Shown: positions 19,399-28,583 of the stretch, piece after piece
Numbering within the stretch: the first letter of the stretch is position 1
Layout of the letters: each line of letters begins with the position of its first letter
Source of the DNA: Saprospiraceae bacterium
Lineage (GTDB): Bacteria; Bacteroidota; Bacteroidia; Chitinophagales; Saprospiraceae
Assembly: GCA_016710235.1 (NCBI GenBank)
Contig: JADJLG010000001.1
Span: 671,501-735,500, forward strand
Length of the DNA: 64,000 nt
Reading direction: 5' to 3'
Translations under genes and position numbers: made by a program
The notes under the pieces: generated by a model
Told to the model about the DNA's origin: nothing
The model's input: the letters and a program-made list of their open reading frames with translations, nothing else
The model's database searches: none

Positions 19399-19424
19399 AA
19401 AATCGGATAATGTTCGCATCTTTG
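19394..19424 (+). promoter_or_regulatory. Bacteroidota-type promoter for second ArsR gene
   Basis: TTTG at 19394-19397, a 19-base gap, then CATCTTTG at 19417-19424 match the Bacteroidota consensus TTTG-N19-TAnnTTTG in spacing and in all but one of the specified bases. Transcription should start near 19431, giving a leader of roughly 35 bases before the ATG at 19466. Confidence 0.55.
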
Positions 19425-19465
19425 TCCCATTAAGGTCAACTACGAATCAAAATAAGAAGCCCCCG

Positions 19466-19783
19466 ATGAGGAAAGCTAAGGTCATTTTCAATCCGGTCAA
19501 GCTCGATTATTCATGCGAGCTAATGCGAGCTCTGGCTCATCCACTCCGCCTAAAAATTCTGGAGTTTATCGACAAAAATGGTATGGTAAATGTCAATATG
19601 ATATACCACTCCCTTGAAATCGAACAATCTGTAACCTCCCAGCATCTCAGTATACTGAGGCTTGCAGGAGTTATACAGACAGAAAAATTAGGCAAGTTTG
19701 TCCACTGTAAAATCAATTACAGTTGTGTAGAAAAGGCGCAGATCGCTGTAAGAAATTTTCTGAGTAAAAAAGAAAAAGCCTGA
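19466..19783 (+). CDS. ArsR/SmtB-type winged-helix regulator, copy 2
   Basis: A protein of 105 residues, paralogous to the previous regulator. ALAHPLRLKILEFIDKNG opens the winged helix, the recognition helix lies in IEQSVTSQHLSILRLAGVI, and the wing is TEKLGKFVHCKIN. Unlike copy 1 it has three cysteines (DYSCEL, VHCKIN, YSCVE), so thiol or metal sensing is conceivable, but the family's alpha3 metal motif is absent. It has its own promoter and two palindromes upstream, and an intrinsic terminator follows, so it forms a single-gene unit that probably represses itself. Confidence 0.85.
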   Translation: MRKAKVIFNPVKLDYSCELMRALAHPLRLKILEFIDKNGMVNVNMIYHSLEIEQSVTSQHLSILRLAGVIQTEKLGKFVHCKINYSCVEKAQIAVRNFLSKKEKA

Positions 19784-20322
19784 AGAATGAGTTTTATTAC
19801 TTAATCATCTGACTTTTTACTTTAAAAGAAACATAAAAACCGGAAATCTCATCATTGATTTGATCTCCGGTTTTTGTCATTTAACCCCAATTTTTATGTT
19901 TAAACTTGAGGTGAAAGACTAATTGAGAATAATAATGAAGCTTTTAATGTAAGCAAGTGGTTTCACGAAGCGAAAATCTGGTGATTGATTTAAGTCGCTC
20001 TTGGTTAACGGAGCAGAACTTTGCCGGGATATGTCTTTCCTCTTCGTGGAGTAAACTGGTGACATTTCAATTGGTCAATAATGATATTACCTAACTCAGC
20101 TTCCTGGGCAAGTTTCAAAAAAAATTCTACTTTGCTGAATAATGCATATTGCTAAGCCTTGATTTTGAAGTCAACTTGGTACGATTTGTATTTTTAGGTA
20201 AATTTAGGTTTAATTCCTTCCTTTCTTTTGTATTATACTTGATCTACAAGCGATACTTAAGTAAAATCTATTCAGAGAACAATAGCGACTTTTCATTTGA
20301 AACGTGAAAAGCTGAATCGCTT
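19784..20322. other. intergenic region between ArsR gene and lspA
   Basis: These 539 bases lie between converging genes. The left part holds the terminator at 19835-19876. Near 20284-20320 there is an imperfect stem (AGCGA and CTTTTCA pairing with TGAAAAG and TCGCT around a bulge) that could end the lspA transcript, though it has no T tract. Otherwise I see no gene or RNA. Confidence 0.45.
19835..19876 (+). terminator. intrinsic terminator after the ArsR gene
   Basis: AAAACCGGAAATC pairs with GATCTCCGGTTTTT (one mismatch) around a short loop. The stem has a GC core and ends in a run of T on the plus strand. The A run on the other side would let it work on the minus strand too. It lies about 50 bases after the stop of the second ArsR gene. 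Confidence 0.75.
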
Positions 20323-20991
20323 CTAATGAAACTCTTCAACTGCCTGTATATTCTTATCAGATCCAAGGGCCTTTTCCTTTGAGCTACCCTGATAAAAGAT
20401 CAAAAAAAGACAAATTCCACAGAAAATAGACGAGTCTGCCAGGTTAAACACAGGGCTAAAAAATTCAAACGGTTCACTTGGCCAAATAGGACTCCAATTC
20501 GGCAAGGTAAAATGAAACATTGGAAAATAGAACATATCCACTACTTTGCCCATCATAAAAGGGGCATATCCTCCTTCCTCAGGTAAAAAAGTAGCCAAGC
20601 CTCCATGATAAGGTGAATTTGAAAAGATTAATCCATAAAAAGCGCTATCGAGGATGTTTCCAATAGCACCTGCTAGAATCATAGAGAAAGCAATAATCAA
20701 TCCGTTTCGCTCTTTCGCTTTGATGAGTTGCAATAATATATAAATGATGAAACCAACGGCGACGACCCGGAACGTACTCAGAGCAAGCTTGCCCCAAAAT
20801 GCTCCCAGGCTAAGCCCAAATGCCATTCCTTCGTTCTCTACAAAGTGGATTCTGGCCCACTGCTGTCCGAACATGAGAAACTCCTCTCCCTGCTCCATAT
20901 GTGTCTTAACCCAGATCTTTAAAACCTGATCCATAACTAAGATCGACAATACTACGATCAATGAAAGAAGTCCGAGTTTACGATTGTCCAT
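20323..20991 (-). CDS. lspA: lipoprotein signal peptidase LspA
   Basis: A protein of 222 residues, longer than the about 160 of E. coli but usual for Bacteroidota, with an insertion before the last helix. The conserved elements are FVENEGMAFGL, the first catalytic Asp in GAIGNILDSAFYGLI, and the second in FNLADSSIFCGI. At least four transmembrane helices are visible. It cleaves prolipoprotein signal peptides at the inner membrane; the DUF4292 lipoprotein just upstream is an obvious type of substrate. It starts 69 bases after the EnvC-like gene on the same strand. Confidence 0.93.
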   Translation of the reverse strand: MDNRKLGLLSLIVVLSILVMDQVLKIWVKTHMEQGEEFLMFGQQWARIHFVENEGMAFGLSLGAFWGKLALSTFRVVAVGFIIYILLQLIKAKERNGLIIAFSMILAGAIGNILDSAFYGLIFSNSPYHGGLATFLPEEGGYAPFMMGKVVDMFYFPMFHFTLPNWSPIWPSEPFEFFSPVFNLADSSIFCGICLFLIFYQGSSKEKALGSDKNIQAVEEFH

Positions 20992-21060
20992 TTTTAAGTT
21001 TTGCTTAATCTCTGATTAACGTTCCACCACAATACTACAGCAACCCAATATAAATAAAGA

Positions 21061-22209
21061 TCAGTTGACAAAGTTTAATGGATTTTGTGGTGTCTTCCCT
21101 TTCCAAATTTCAAAGTGCATTTCAAAAGCTCCCTTCTCATTTGATCGAGCTTTACCAATTTTCATCCCTCTTGTAATCCATTCCTTTTGTCGGACTAAGA
21201 CACTTTCCAACTGCGAATACACTGTATAAATTTCACCGACTCTTGTCAGCACCATGTACGTATCATTTGGCAAGCGAGCTATCTGAATAACCTCCGCATC
21301 ATTACTCACTGATACAAAAGGATCATTCGTCTGCACGTCAATCCCATTATTATTGGTATAGATATTTGGAGCAGCTGCAGTTTTGCCAAATCGCGAAATT
21401 ATTGTCCCTCCTGTAACCGGAAATTGCCATTCAGAAGAGTACCTATGTGACCCCGCTGAATTATTTGCCTCATTACTACTATTTGAACATATCGATTTCA
21501 AGACAATGGCTTCAAGTTTCTCTTGCTTCATTTTAAAACCTGCTAATTCCGCTTTTAGATCGGCTTCTTTGTTCACCATACTTCTCATTAGAATGCTGCT
21601 TTTATCCAAATCAGACGCGAGATTAAGTTTTTCGGCGCTCAGTTGAGAAACCATGTTTGCAACACTATCTCTTTTTTGCTGTAGTCTATCTTTGTTCGAA
21701 AAATAGGAATGCAGAGTAACTTTCAATTGCCTTAACTGTTGCCCCTTTATTTGTTCCCATTGATTTATCCAATACCATTTCAGAATTTTGTCACTCAATT
21801 CTTGATCCGCACCTGAAACAAGGGAGGTATTTCCTGCACAGATATGTTTCCACTTCATTCTCCAAATCGCGCTAAGTTGTACTTTCAGATGGTCTATTTT
21901 CTGAACATCCTTTTCATTGTTTTTCTCCAGATTAATGATTTCCGTTGAGATATGGGTATTTTGCTTATTGAGTTCAGAAATCAACTCTGTCCTGTAATCC
22001 AGTTGACTCCTAGACATCTGAATTGTTGAGAGTAAAGAAAGTTTCTCCTTTTGAGAATCAGATAAAAGCTGATTTATTTTTGTTATTGATTTTTTAATTT
22101 CGTCCAATCTCCCTTGAGGGAGCACTTCGGATAAAAAAGCTGAACATATCACAACCAGACTTCCGAATAAACAAACCATTCCCAACCAATGGATCCTCCT
22201 AATGCTCAT
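21061..22209 (-). CDS. EnvC-like protein with degenerate LytM (M23) domain
   Basis: A protein of 382 residues. An N-terminal membrane or signal segment (GMVCLFGSLVVICSAFL) leads to a long coiled coil (about 35-240, heptad-rich in Leu, Lys and Gln), then a C-terminal LytM fold (about 268-382, GGTIISRFGKTA to FEMHFEIWKGKTPQNPLNF). The active-site HxxxD appears as NNGID, without the His, and the HxH motif as EMH. Zinc ligands are thus lost, as in EnvC-type amidase activators, so it is probably a regulator of cell-wall amidases in division and not a peptidase. It follows the DUF4292 gene with no gap. Confidence 0.85.
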   Translation of the reverse strand: MSIRRIHWLGMVCLFGSLVVICSAFLSEVLPQGRLDEIKKSITKINQLLSDSQKEKLSLLSTIQMSRSQLDYRTELISELNKQNTHISTEIINLEKNNEKDVQKIDHLKVQLSAIWRMKWKHICAGNTSLVSGADQELSDKILKWYWINQWEQIKGQQLRQLKVTLHSYFSNKDRLQQKRDSVANMVSQLSAEKLNLASDLDKSSILMRSMVNKEADLKAELAGFKMKQEKLEAIVLKSICSNSSNEANNSAGSHRYSSEWQFPVTGGTIISRFGKTAAAPNIYTNNNGIDVQTNDPFVSVSNDAEVIQIARLPNDTYMVLTRVGEIYTVYSQLESVLVRQKEWITRGMKIGKARSNEKGAFEMHFEIWKGKTPQNPLNFVN

Positions 22210-22977
22210 TTAATTTGATTTGTAATGGGAAGGAATATCAAACTTCATATTGGTTATACGATCAAATGACCAGTAATCAAAAACAAACAAGATACTCATT
22301 TTTCCCTCTTCGGGATCTTGGATAACCAAACTACATTTCTTTTGGAGCACTTTTGAATTTTCCATTTGTTTTTCAATGACTTTCCAGGTAGCAGATCTGC
22401 CTTGTTGTAAATAATTAAATTGCAAAGGAAAATAATCTTGCTTATCCACTTGAACCATGGTTTGAAACAACTCAGAAACGCCTTCAAGTTTTACACTCAA
22501 ATCATTTTCACTGACAAAATACTTTAAATATTCGGATAAATAGCATCCGGAGGTCAATAAATCTTGAATTAAATAATGATCAAATGGGACATGAAACTTC
22601 TCTTGGTAATCGCTGGTAGAAAATCTCTGTACTTCTTGATTTATCCTATCTAGTAAAATTGCCGAATCAGGTGTGATCTTTGCCCTAAATACTTCAAAAC
22701 CCAACTTCCTCACAGAGATAATCATCATTGAATCCTGTTTACATTGAATGATAAATGAAGCAGATTGATCTCCAATGCGAGTGGTTCCCTGTAACTCACC
22801 TTTTGTAGTAAAATAACCAAAATCATTTCGCGATTGTAATTTCTCGATAATGGCGTCCAGGCCTTTGATTTCCTTCTTCTCTACAGTAGATGGATTATTC
22901 ATTTTTCGAGAACTTCCACAACCCATGAAAAAGATGGATAAAACCACCATGCCAAAAATGAATCTGCTTACTTTCAA
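22210..22977 (-). CDS. DUF4292 lipoprotein
   Basis: A protein of 255 residues with a lipoprotein signal (FGMVVLSIFFMGCGSS, lipobox Cys at residue 20). The mature part is a LolA/LolB-like beta sheet protein of the Bacteroidota family DUF4292, with IIQCKQDSMMIISVRKLGFE as a recognisable stretch. It may handle lipids or lipoproteins between membranes, which is inferred from the fold only. It overlaps the TPR gene upstream by 4 bases and abuts the EnvC-like gene. TPR - DUF4292 - M23 is a recurring Bacteroidota order. Confidence 0.85.
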   Translation of the reverse strand: MKVSRFIFGMVVLSIFFMGCGSSRKMNNPSTVEKKEIKGLDAIIEKLQSRNDFGYFTTKGELQGTTRIGDQSASFIIQCKQDSMMIISVRKLGFEVFRAKITPDSAILLDRINQEVQRFSTSDYQEKFHVPFDHYLIQDLLTSGCYLSEYLKYFVSENDLSVKLEGVSELFQTMVQVDKQDYFPLQFNYLQQGRSATWKVIEKQMENSKVLQKKCSLVIQDPEEGKMSILFVFDYWSFDRITNMKFDIPSHYKSN

Positions 22978-24701
22978 TTTTCTAGTTTTTTCAAATATGA
23001 TTCAATTTTCATTTTATCTTCAGCATATGGCAACATGGATTTTAGCAAAAGAACTGCTTCAGATTTTTTTCCTGATGTACTTAAGATTCTCGATCTCAAA
23101 ATAGTTTGATCGATGTTTAATTCGATACCAGATTGCACAATTCTGTCCATACTTTTACTTGCATTCAAAATGTCTCCCTTGCAAAAACTGGTATTCGATT
23201 GGCTGAATAATCTGTACTCCAAAGGCAATTTATCATCAGCCCAGGCTTCTGAAAGCTTTTGTCCCAGATCATTCTGTTGTTTGACTTCACAATTTTCAGC
23301 TAAAGAATATTCAATTATCTGAGCTGATGATAAATTGTTGATTTCGATACTTTGTATCAAAGCTTTAGCTTCATCATTTTTATTCTTTGCCATTAAAAGA
23401 CGATATTGCAATATCTTAGAATCAATAACTTTGCTTGTATTGGAACCAATCATTGGCATTAATCTTTTAATTTCGTCATCTGCTTCTTCATATTTCCGGA
23501 GTTCAATCAGTGCCCTTGCAAGCGCAAAATACAAATAACTTTGATTTGGAAAATAATTTAAGGCGATGTTTAAATATTTTTCAAGAGAGATCCACCTATT
23601 GCTTTGTATCAAACTATAAATTCCATGTTCCCAAACAGAGTAAGGAACTTTTCCAAGTTCAATTGCTCTAATATACTGATTTGATGCTTCCCGGTATTCT
23701 TTCTTCAAAAACAATGCATCACCATACAAGGCTTGTAGTTTGAGATCATTTTTATTCTCATATGCCAATTGGTGTATTTCATTTTTTATCCGATTGGAGA
23801 AAGCTGTGTCTGTCAAAAAGTGTTCTGATTCCAGTACTGGTATCATTTTTTTTATTTTCTCATCGATAGTTATTGTCGGGTCATTTGAAAATTGCCCGAA
23901 TTGAACTTCCGTCACCCCGGAGCCCATTGATTGTTTATTAAATCTCTTATTTGAAGGATCTATTTTCCGTAGTCGCTCCATATAAGCAAGAGCTTGTTCA
24001 GTATTGGAACTATTCTCATAAAACTGTATCATTTTTTCCAATAAATCGGTATTTTCCGGATATTTTATAAGTGCACCTTCCAGTGCTTCTTTGGCTTTTT
24101 TATCTTTTTTCAGAAGAGAATAAAGCTCGGCCTTCCTTATGGCAATCAAAGGATTTAATCCAAATTCAGCTTGTGCCGATTCCATTATTCCGAGAGCTTC
24201 TTCGGGTTTTTCTGCTTGCAAAAACCTGAGTGCAGCATTGTCGTACATGGTATAATTATCCGGTTCCAGGCGGCTTAAAGCTGCATAAGCTTCTGCTGCG
24301 GATTGGTTGCGTCCGTATTCATCCATCAGATTAGCTTGATACACCCAGAACCATTTATTTGATTGTGCCAGCCTTGTACATTCTGTTATTGCCTTAATAG
24401 CATCTTCATGTCTGCCTGATTTGCGATAGAGTCGAGCCAGATAAAATAGTGCCGTAGACCTCGAATCCTGGCTTTCTGCTAATTTTTCAAAAAGTTCTGC
24501 CGCCTTAGGTAAGTTGCCTATGGCTTCTTGTTTTATGGCTTCAATAAACTCGCTTTCTCTAGGTAAATTGAGCTGAGATAAATCCTGCTGTGCTCCCGCA
24601 TGAAGAGCTAAAAACATCAAGAAGAATAGTAAAATATAGTATTTCAAAGAATTTAAATTATTTTGCAAAATTGAACGCTTTTTTTGAATCAAAAATTTCA
24701 T
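22974..24701 (-). CDS. exported TPR-repeat protein
   Basis: A protein of 575 residues. A signal peptide (YYILLFFLMFLALHAGAQQ) is followed by about a dozen tetratricopeptide repeats across the whole chain (for example AAELFEKLAESQDSRSTALF and LARLYRKSGRHEDAIKAI). It is a scaffold for protein contacts in the periplasm or on the outer membrane, with no enzyme domain. The gene starts 2 bases after pyk and overlaps the DUF4292 gene, so it belongs to a pyk-TPR-DUF4292-EnvC unit. The partner cannot be named from the sequence. Confidence 0.88.
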   Translation of the reverse strand: MKFLIQKKRSILQNNLNSLKYYILLFFLMFLALHAGAQQDLSQLNLPRESEFIEAIKQEAIGNLPKAAELFEKLAESQDSRSTALFYLARLYRKSGRHEDAIKAITECTRLAQSNKWFWVYQANLMDEYGRNQSAAEAYAALSRLEPDNYTMYDNAALRFLQAEKPEEALGIMESAQAEFGLNPLIAIRKAELYSLLKKDKKAKEALEGALIKYPENTDLLEKMIQFYENSSNTEQALAYMERLRKIDPSNKRFNKQSMGSGVTEVQFGQFSNDPTITIDEKIKKMIPVLESEHFLTDTAFSNRIKNEIHQLAYENKNDLKLQALYGDALFLKKEYREASNQYIRAIELGKVPYSVWEHGIYSLIQSNRWISLEKYLNIALNYFPNQSYLYFALARALIELRKYEEADDEIKRLMPMIGSNTSKVIDSKILQYRLLMAKNKNDEAKALIQSIEINNLSSAQIIEYSLAENCEVKQQNDLGQKLSEAWADDKLPLEYRLFSQSNTSFCKGDILNASKSMDRIVQSGIELNIDQTILRSRILSTSGKKSEAVLLLKSMLPYAEDKMKIESYLKKLEN

Positions 24702-24703
24702 TT

Positions 24704-26128
24704 TTATTCGACCTCTGTCACTTTGAGCATGTTCGTGCGGAGTTTTTTGTGTAGTGGCATGCTACCTGTATTGACGACCATATCTCCTGCTTTAACTTTG
24801 CCGTCGGCTTTTAGGATTTCTATAAGGTCTTCTATGGTCTCGTCAGTGGAAGTATTTCTATCATAGTAATAACACCTAACTCCCCATACTAAATTAAGTG
24901 TACCCAGCATGTGGTGAGCAGGTGAAAATATATAAATGGGGCAGTTGGGTCGATAGCAAGAAGTCTTAAATGCTGTATATCCTGAAACCGTAAGGCCAAC
25001 AATGGCTTTGGCACCAATTTCTTCTGCTGTACGTGCCGCATTAAAACAAACCACGTCGCTGTAGAAAGTCGATGATTTTTCCGAAGGTATAGGTTTGCGA
25101 AATTGATTCGGATAAAATTTCTCTGCTTCGAGAATGATCCTATTCATTGCTTCCACCACAATATCTGGATGCTTGCCCACGGAAGTTTCTCCACTGAGCA
25201 TTACTGCATCAGCACCATCAAGTACCGCATTTGCCACATCAGTAACTTCTGCTCTTGTTGGACTCGGATTGACAATCATGGAATCCATCATCTGTGTGGC
25301 CACGATGACAGGTCTTGATCTTTGGATGCACTTGTTGATGATCATTTTCTGTATCATGGGAAGTTTTTCAAGCGGCATTTCCACCCCGAGATCTCCTCGT
25401 GCTACCATAATACCATTGCTTGCTTTGATAATATGATCTATATTGTGAACGGCTTCCGGTTTCTCGATTTTCGAAATCACTTTTGCAGGGTGACCAGCAT
25501 TTTCGATACGAGCGATCAGATCCTCCACATCTGAGGCTTTCCTGACAAAAGAGAGAGCTATCCAATTTACCGGCTGTGTCAAAATGAAATCAAGATCATT
25601 TAGATCTTTCTCCGTAAGGCTTGGCAAGGAAACCGCTGTATCCGGCAAATTTACACCTTTGTTCGACGAAAGAATTCCACCAAAGAGTACTTTCAGGCGG
25701 ACTGTATCTACTTTGTTGGTTTCCAATACTTCAAATACAAGCTTACCATCGTCTACGAGTATTTTTTCTCCAGGACGAACATCCCGGGCAAAATAATCAT
25801 AGCTCATATAAATCTGTTCTTTAGTCCCAATACATTCCTGGTCTTTAAAGGTGAGGATGTCCCCTGGATTCAGTTCCAGCGCATTATTTTCGACCTTCCC
25901 GATACGAAGCTTTGGACCTTGCAAATCCGCCAAAATACCGACATGAGCGTCAAATTCCCCATTGATTCGCACAATATGGTCTATTACGGATTTGTGATCA
26001 TCGTGCGTTCCATGAGAGAAATTAAGTCTGAAGATAGAGACACCGCTCCTGACGAGATCAAGGAGTTTTTCATAGGTATTGCAAGCAGGGCCTACAGTCG
26101 CGACAATTTTAGTATTTCGATTTAACAT
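24704..26128 (-). CDS. pyk: pyruvate kinase
   Basis: A protein of 474 residues. The N-terminal TKIVATVGPACNTYEKLLDL, the catalytic Lys in AKVISKIEKPEAV, the metal and phosphate site GIMVARGDLGVEMP, and MLSGETSVGKHP are all intact. The C-terminal regulatory domain is short and complete. Pyruvate kinase makes ATP and pyruvate from phosphoenolpyruvate, the last glycolytic step. It starts at an ATG at 26128 and diverges from acpP. The downstream TPR gene follows after 2 bases. Confidence 0.97.
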   Translation of the reverse strand: MLNRNTKIVATVGPACNTYEKLLDLVRSGVSIFRLNFSHGTHDDHKSVIDHIVRINGEFDAHVGILADLQGPKLRIGKVENNALELNPGDILTFKDQECIGTKEQIYMSYDYFARDVRPGEKILVDDGKLVFEVLETNKVDTVRLKVLFGGILSSNKGVNLPDTAVSLPSLTEKDLNDLDFILTQPVNWIALSFVRKASDVEDLIARIENAGHPAKVISKIEKPEAVHNIDHIIKASNGIMVARGDLGVEMPLEKLPMIQKMIINKCIQRSRPVIVATQMMDSMIVNPSPTRAEVTDVANAVLDGADAVMLSGETSVGKHPDIVVEAMNRIILEAEKFYPNQFRKPIPSEKSSTFYSDVVCFNAARTAEEIGAKAIVGLTVSGYTAFKTSCYRPNCPIYIFSPAHHMLGTLNLVWGVRCYYYDRNTSTDETIEDLIEILKADGKVKAGDMVVNTGSMPLHKKLRTNMLKVTEVE

Positions 26129-26206
26129 AAAAATCTTTGATTAAATGGAACAATTATGGGTATGGATAATGTTTTACCGCAAAACAAAATAAAAAAACGC
26201 AATTTC

Positions 26207-26238
26207 TTTGGTATTCCCTAAGTGAATCCCTTAATTTG
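26207..26238 (+). promoter_or_regulatory. candidate promoter of acpP
   Basis: TTTG at 26207-26210, a 20-base gap and TTAATTTG at 26231-26238 approximate TTTG-N19-TAnnTTTG, with one base more spacing and one mismatch. It would give a leader of roughly 25 bases before the ATG at 26269. Confidence 0.4.
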
Positions 26239-26268
26239 CGCAATGGTTTAATACAAATCATTTTAAAA

Positions 26269-26505
26269 ATGTCAACAATAGCAGAAAAAGTCAAGCAAAT
26301 CATTGTCGAAAAACTCGGAGTAGATGAGTCAGAAGTCACCAATGAGGCTAGTTTTGTAAACGACCTCGGTGCGGATTCTCTAGACACTGTCGAACTAATT
26401 ATGGAATTTGAAAAAGCATTTGATACATCTATACCGGATGATCAGGCAGAAAAGATCCAGACAGTAGGTCAAGCTGTGAGCTATTTGGAAGCAAATTGCA
26501 AATAA
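26269..26505 (+). CDS. acpP: acyl carrier protein
   Basis: A protein of 78 residues from the ATG at 26269; an in-frame TTG 33 bases upstream would add a tail not found in the family. The four-helix ACP has the phosphopantetheine Ser37 in LGADSLDTVELIM. It carries the growing acyl chain in fatty-acid synthesis. fabF follows, but an intrinsic terminator lies between them. Confidence 0.97.
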   Translation: MSTIAEKVKQIIVEKLGVDESEVTNEASFVNDLGADSLDTVELIMEFEKAFDTSIPDDQAEKIQTVGQAVSYLEANCK

Positions 26506-26524
26506 TCCGAAAAAAATAACTGAT

Positions 26525-26565
26525 CCGGCGCATTTTCTCAGTAGATTGTGCCGGTTCTTATTTTT
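26525..26565 (+). terminator. intrinsic terminator between acpP and fabF
   Basis: CCGGCGCA at 26525-26532 pairs with TGTGCCGG at 26547-26554 (8 base pairs, one G-U) over a 14-base loop, followed by a T-rich tail (TTCTTATTTTT). It should end most acpP transcripts and let only a fraction through to fabF. The fabF ATG is 16 bases after the T tract. Confidence 0.7.
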
Positions 26566-26580
26566 ATCCTACAAATCTTT

Positions 26581-27822
26581 ATGCGGCGAGTCGTCATAAC
26601 AGGAATCGGTGTTTTATCTCCAATTGGAAATGGTCAAAAAGCATATCTGGATGGCCTTCAATCAGGCGTCAGTGGTGCAGGGCCAATTACTCGTTTTGAT
26701 GCGAGTTTGTTCAAGACTAAATTTGCCTGTGAACTAAAAAATTTCTCAGCTGAAGAAGTTTTAGACAAAAAAGAGGCCCGTAAGCTTGACCCATTTGCCC
26801 AATATGCATTGGTTGTCGCTGAAGAGGCGATGAAGAACAGTGAGATTCAGTTAGATCAGGTCGATCGAACGCGATTTGGAGTCATTTGGGGTAGTGGTAT
26901 AGGTGGGTTTTATACTTTGGAAACGGATATTTCTGAAGCGGCACTTCATACAGGACCTCCCAGATACAGCCCTTTTTTGATACCAAAATTAATTTCTGAT
27001 ATTGCACCAGGCCATATTTCAATTAAATACGGCTTGATGGGTATCAACTATGGTACTGTTTCTGCCTGTGCATCTTCGTCTCATGCCATTTCCAATGCTT
27101 TTGATTACATCAGACATGGCAAAGCCGACCTCATGATGACGGGTGGATCTGAAGCCGCAATTACAAAAGCTGGTGTAGGTGGATTTTCATCTATGAAAGC
27201 ATTGTCAGAAAGAAATGATGACCCGAAGACAGCGTCTCGTCCTTATGATAAAGACAGAGATGGATTTGTCCTGGGAGAAGGAGCAGGTGCTATGATCCTT
27301 GAAGAATATGAACATGCGGTCAAACGTGGAGCAAAGATATATGCCGAACTCATTGGAACAGGGCTTACGGCTGATGCTTATCACATTACCGCTCCGCATC
27401 CTGAGGGTCTTGGTGCTAGGGCAGCCATGGAGCATGCACTCAAAGAAGCACAGCTCAAGCCATCTGATATTGATTACATTAATACGCATGGGACCTCAAC
27501 ACCACTTGGCGATATCGCTGAAGTAAAAGCTATCCAACAAGTCTTTGGGGAACATACCTACAAACTCAATATTTCCAGCACAAAATCAATGACTGGTCAT
27601 TTACTCGGTGCTGCCGGTGTGATAGAATGCATTGCCGGAATTCTTGCCATTCAACACGATTTTATTCCTCCTACCATAAATCACTTTACTGATGATCCAG
27701 AACTGGATCCTAAAATTAATTTTACCTTCAATCAAGCGCAATCGAGGAAAATAAATATTTTCCTGAGTAACACTTTTGGCTTTGGGGGTCATAACAGTAG
27801 CGTGATTTTCAAAAGATGTTAG
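26581..27822 (+). CDS. fabF: 3-oxoacyl-ACP synthase II
   Basis: A protein of 413 residues from the ATG at 26581 (MRRVVITGIG, the usual family start; an upstream in-frame start would add 11 unneeded residues). The catalytic Cys163 is in VSACASSSHA, and the two His in INTHGTSTPLGD and KSMTGHLLGAAG complete the Cys-His-His triad. It condenses malonyl-ACP with acyl-ACP in chain elongation. The stop overlaps the rnc start by 7 bases. Confidence 0.96.
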   Translation: MRRVVITGIGVLSPIGNGQKAYLDGLQSGVSGAGPITRFDASLFKTKFACELKNFSAEEVLDKKEARKLDPFAQYALVVAEEAMKNSEIQLDQVDRTRFGVIWGSGIGGFYTLETDISEAALHTGPPRYSPFLIPKLISDIAPGHISIKYGLMGINYGTVSACASSSHAISNAFDYIRHGKADLMMTGGSEAAITKAGVGGFSSMKALSERNDDPKTASRPYDKDRDGFVLGEGAGAMILEEYEHAVKRGAKIYAELIGTGLTADAYHITAPHPEGLGARAAMEHALKEAQLKPSDIDYINTHGTSTPLGDIAEVKAIQQVFGEHTYKLNISSTKSMTGHLLGAAGVIECIAGILAIQHDFIPPTINHFTDDPELDPKINFTFNQAQSRKINIFLSNTFGFGGHNSSVIFKRC

Positions 27823-28583
27823 GATATATTCTCAAGTATTATAAAAAAACTTCTCACAGGTATTTTTCTAAGGATAAATACTTTGTGGAAAGACTGAAGG
27901 AGTTAATTGGATTTACTCCCAGCAATATAGCAATTTTTAAAACTGCTTTCCATCATAAGTCTACTTTCAATAACAATCCTCAAACATCCAAAGGGATTTA
28001 TCAATCTAATGAAAGGTTAGAATACCTCGGGGATGCATTGTTAAGCTTTGTCGTAGGGGAATATTTATTTATGAAATACCCACATGCTGATGAAGGTTTT
28101 CTAACTAAAATGAGATCCAAGATCGTAAAGCGAAAAACTTTGAATTATATCGCTGAGCAAATGGGCCTGGATCACTTGATGCTTGAATTCAACCAAGCAC
28201 CGATATCTCAATCTATGCTTGGAAATGCACTTGAAGCTTTGGTCGGCAGCATATTTTTGGAACAAGGTTTTGAATTCACAAGACAATACATATTACAAAA
28301 CATCCTTAGAAAGTTTGTCAACGTGGATGAATTGGAATCCACAGATGACAATTTTAAAAGCCAATTGTTGGAATGGTGCCAAAAACATACTAAAGAAATC
28401 GATTTTAAGGTATTGGAAAAATTCAAAACCGATAAACGTGATCGATTTAAAATTGCAGTTATTCTGGATGGAAAAGAAATCTGCTCCGCAGAGGATTTCA
28501 ATAAAAAAAGCGCAGAACAAATGGCTGCTGGTCTGGCAATGAAAGAATTGGGAATTCAAGCAACTTCATCAGGTTGTTTATAA
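27816..28583 (+). CDS. rnc: ribonuclease III
   Basis: A protein of 255 residues. The RNase III signature NERLEYLGDALLSFVVGEYL carries the metal-binding acidic residues, a second acidic cluster lies at NALEALVGSIFLEQGF, and a double-stranded-RNA-binding domain occupies the C-terminal 65 residues (ending AEQMAAGLAMKELG). It processes rRNA precursors and other duplex RNA. It starts at the ATG at 27816 inside the fabF stop region; acpP-fabF-rnc order is common in bacteria. Confidence 0.96.
   Translation: MLGYILKYYKKTSHRYFSKDKYFVERLKELIGFTPSNIAIFKTAFHHKSTFNNNPQTSKGIYQSNERLEYLGDALLSFVVGEYLFMKYPHADEGFLTKMRSKIVKRKTLNYIAEQMGLDHLMLEFNQAPISQSMLGNALEALVGSIFLEQGFEFTRQYILQNILRKFVNVDELESTDDNFKSQLLEWCQKHTKEIDFKVLEKFKTDKRDRFKIAVILDGKEICSAEDFNKKSAEQMAAGLAMKELGIQATSSGCL

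Noticed and set aside
28183..28542. plus-strand frame of 119 codons inside rnc
   Set aside because: It is fully inside rnc in another frame; its Trp/Asn-rich product has no family features.
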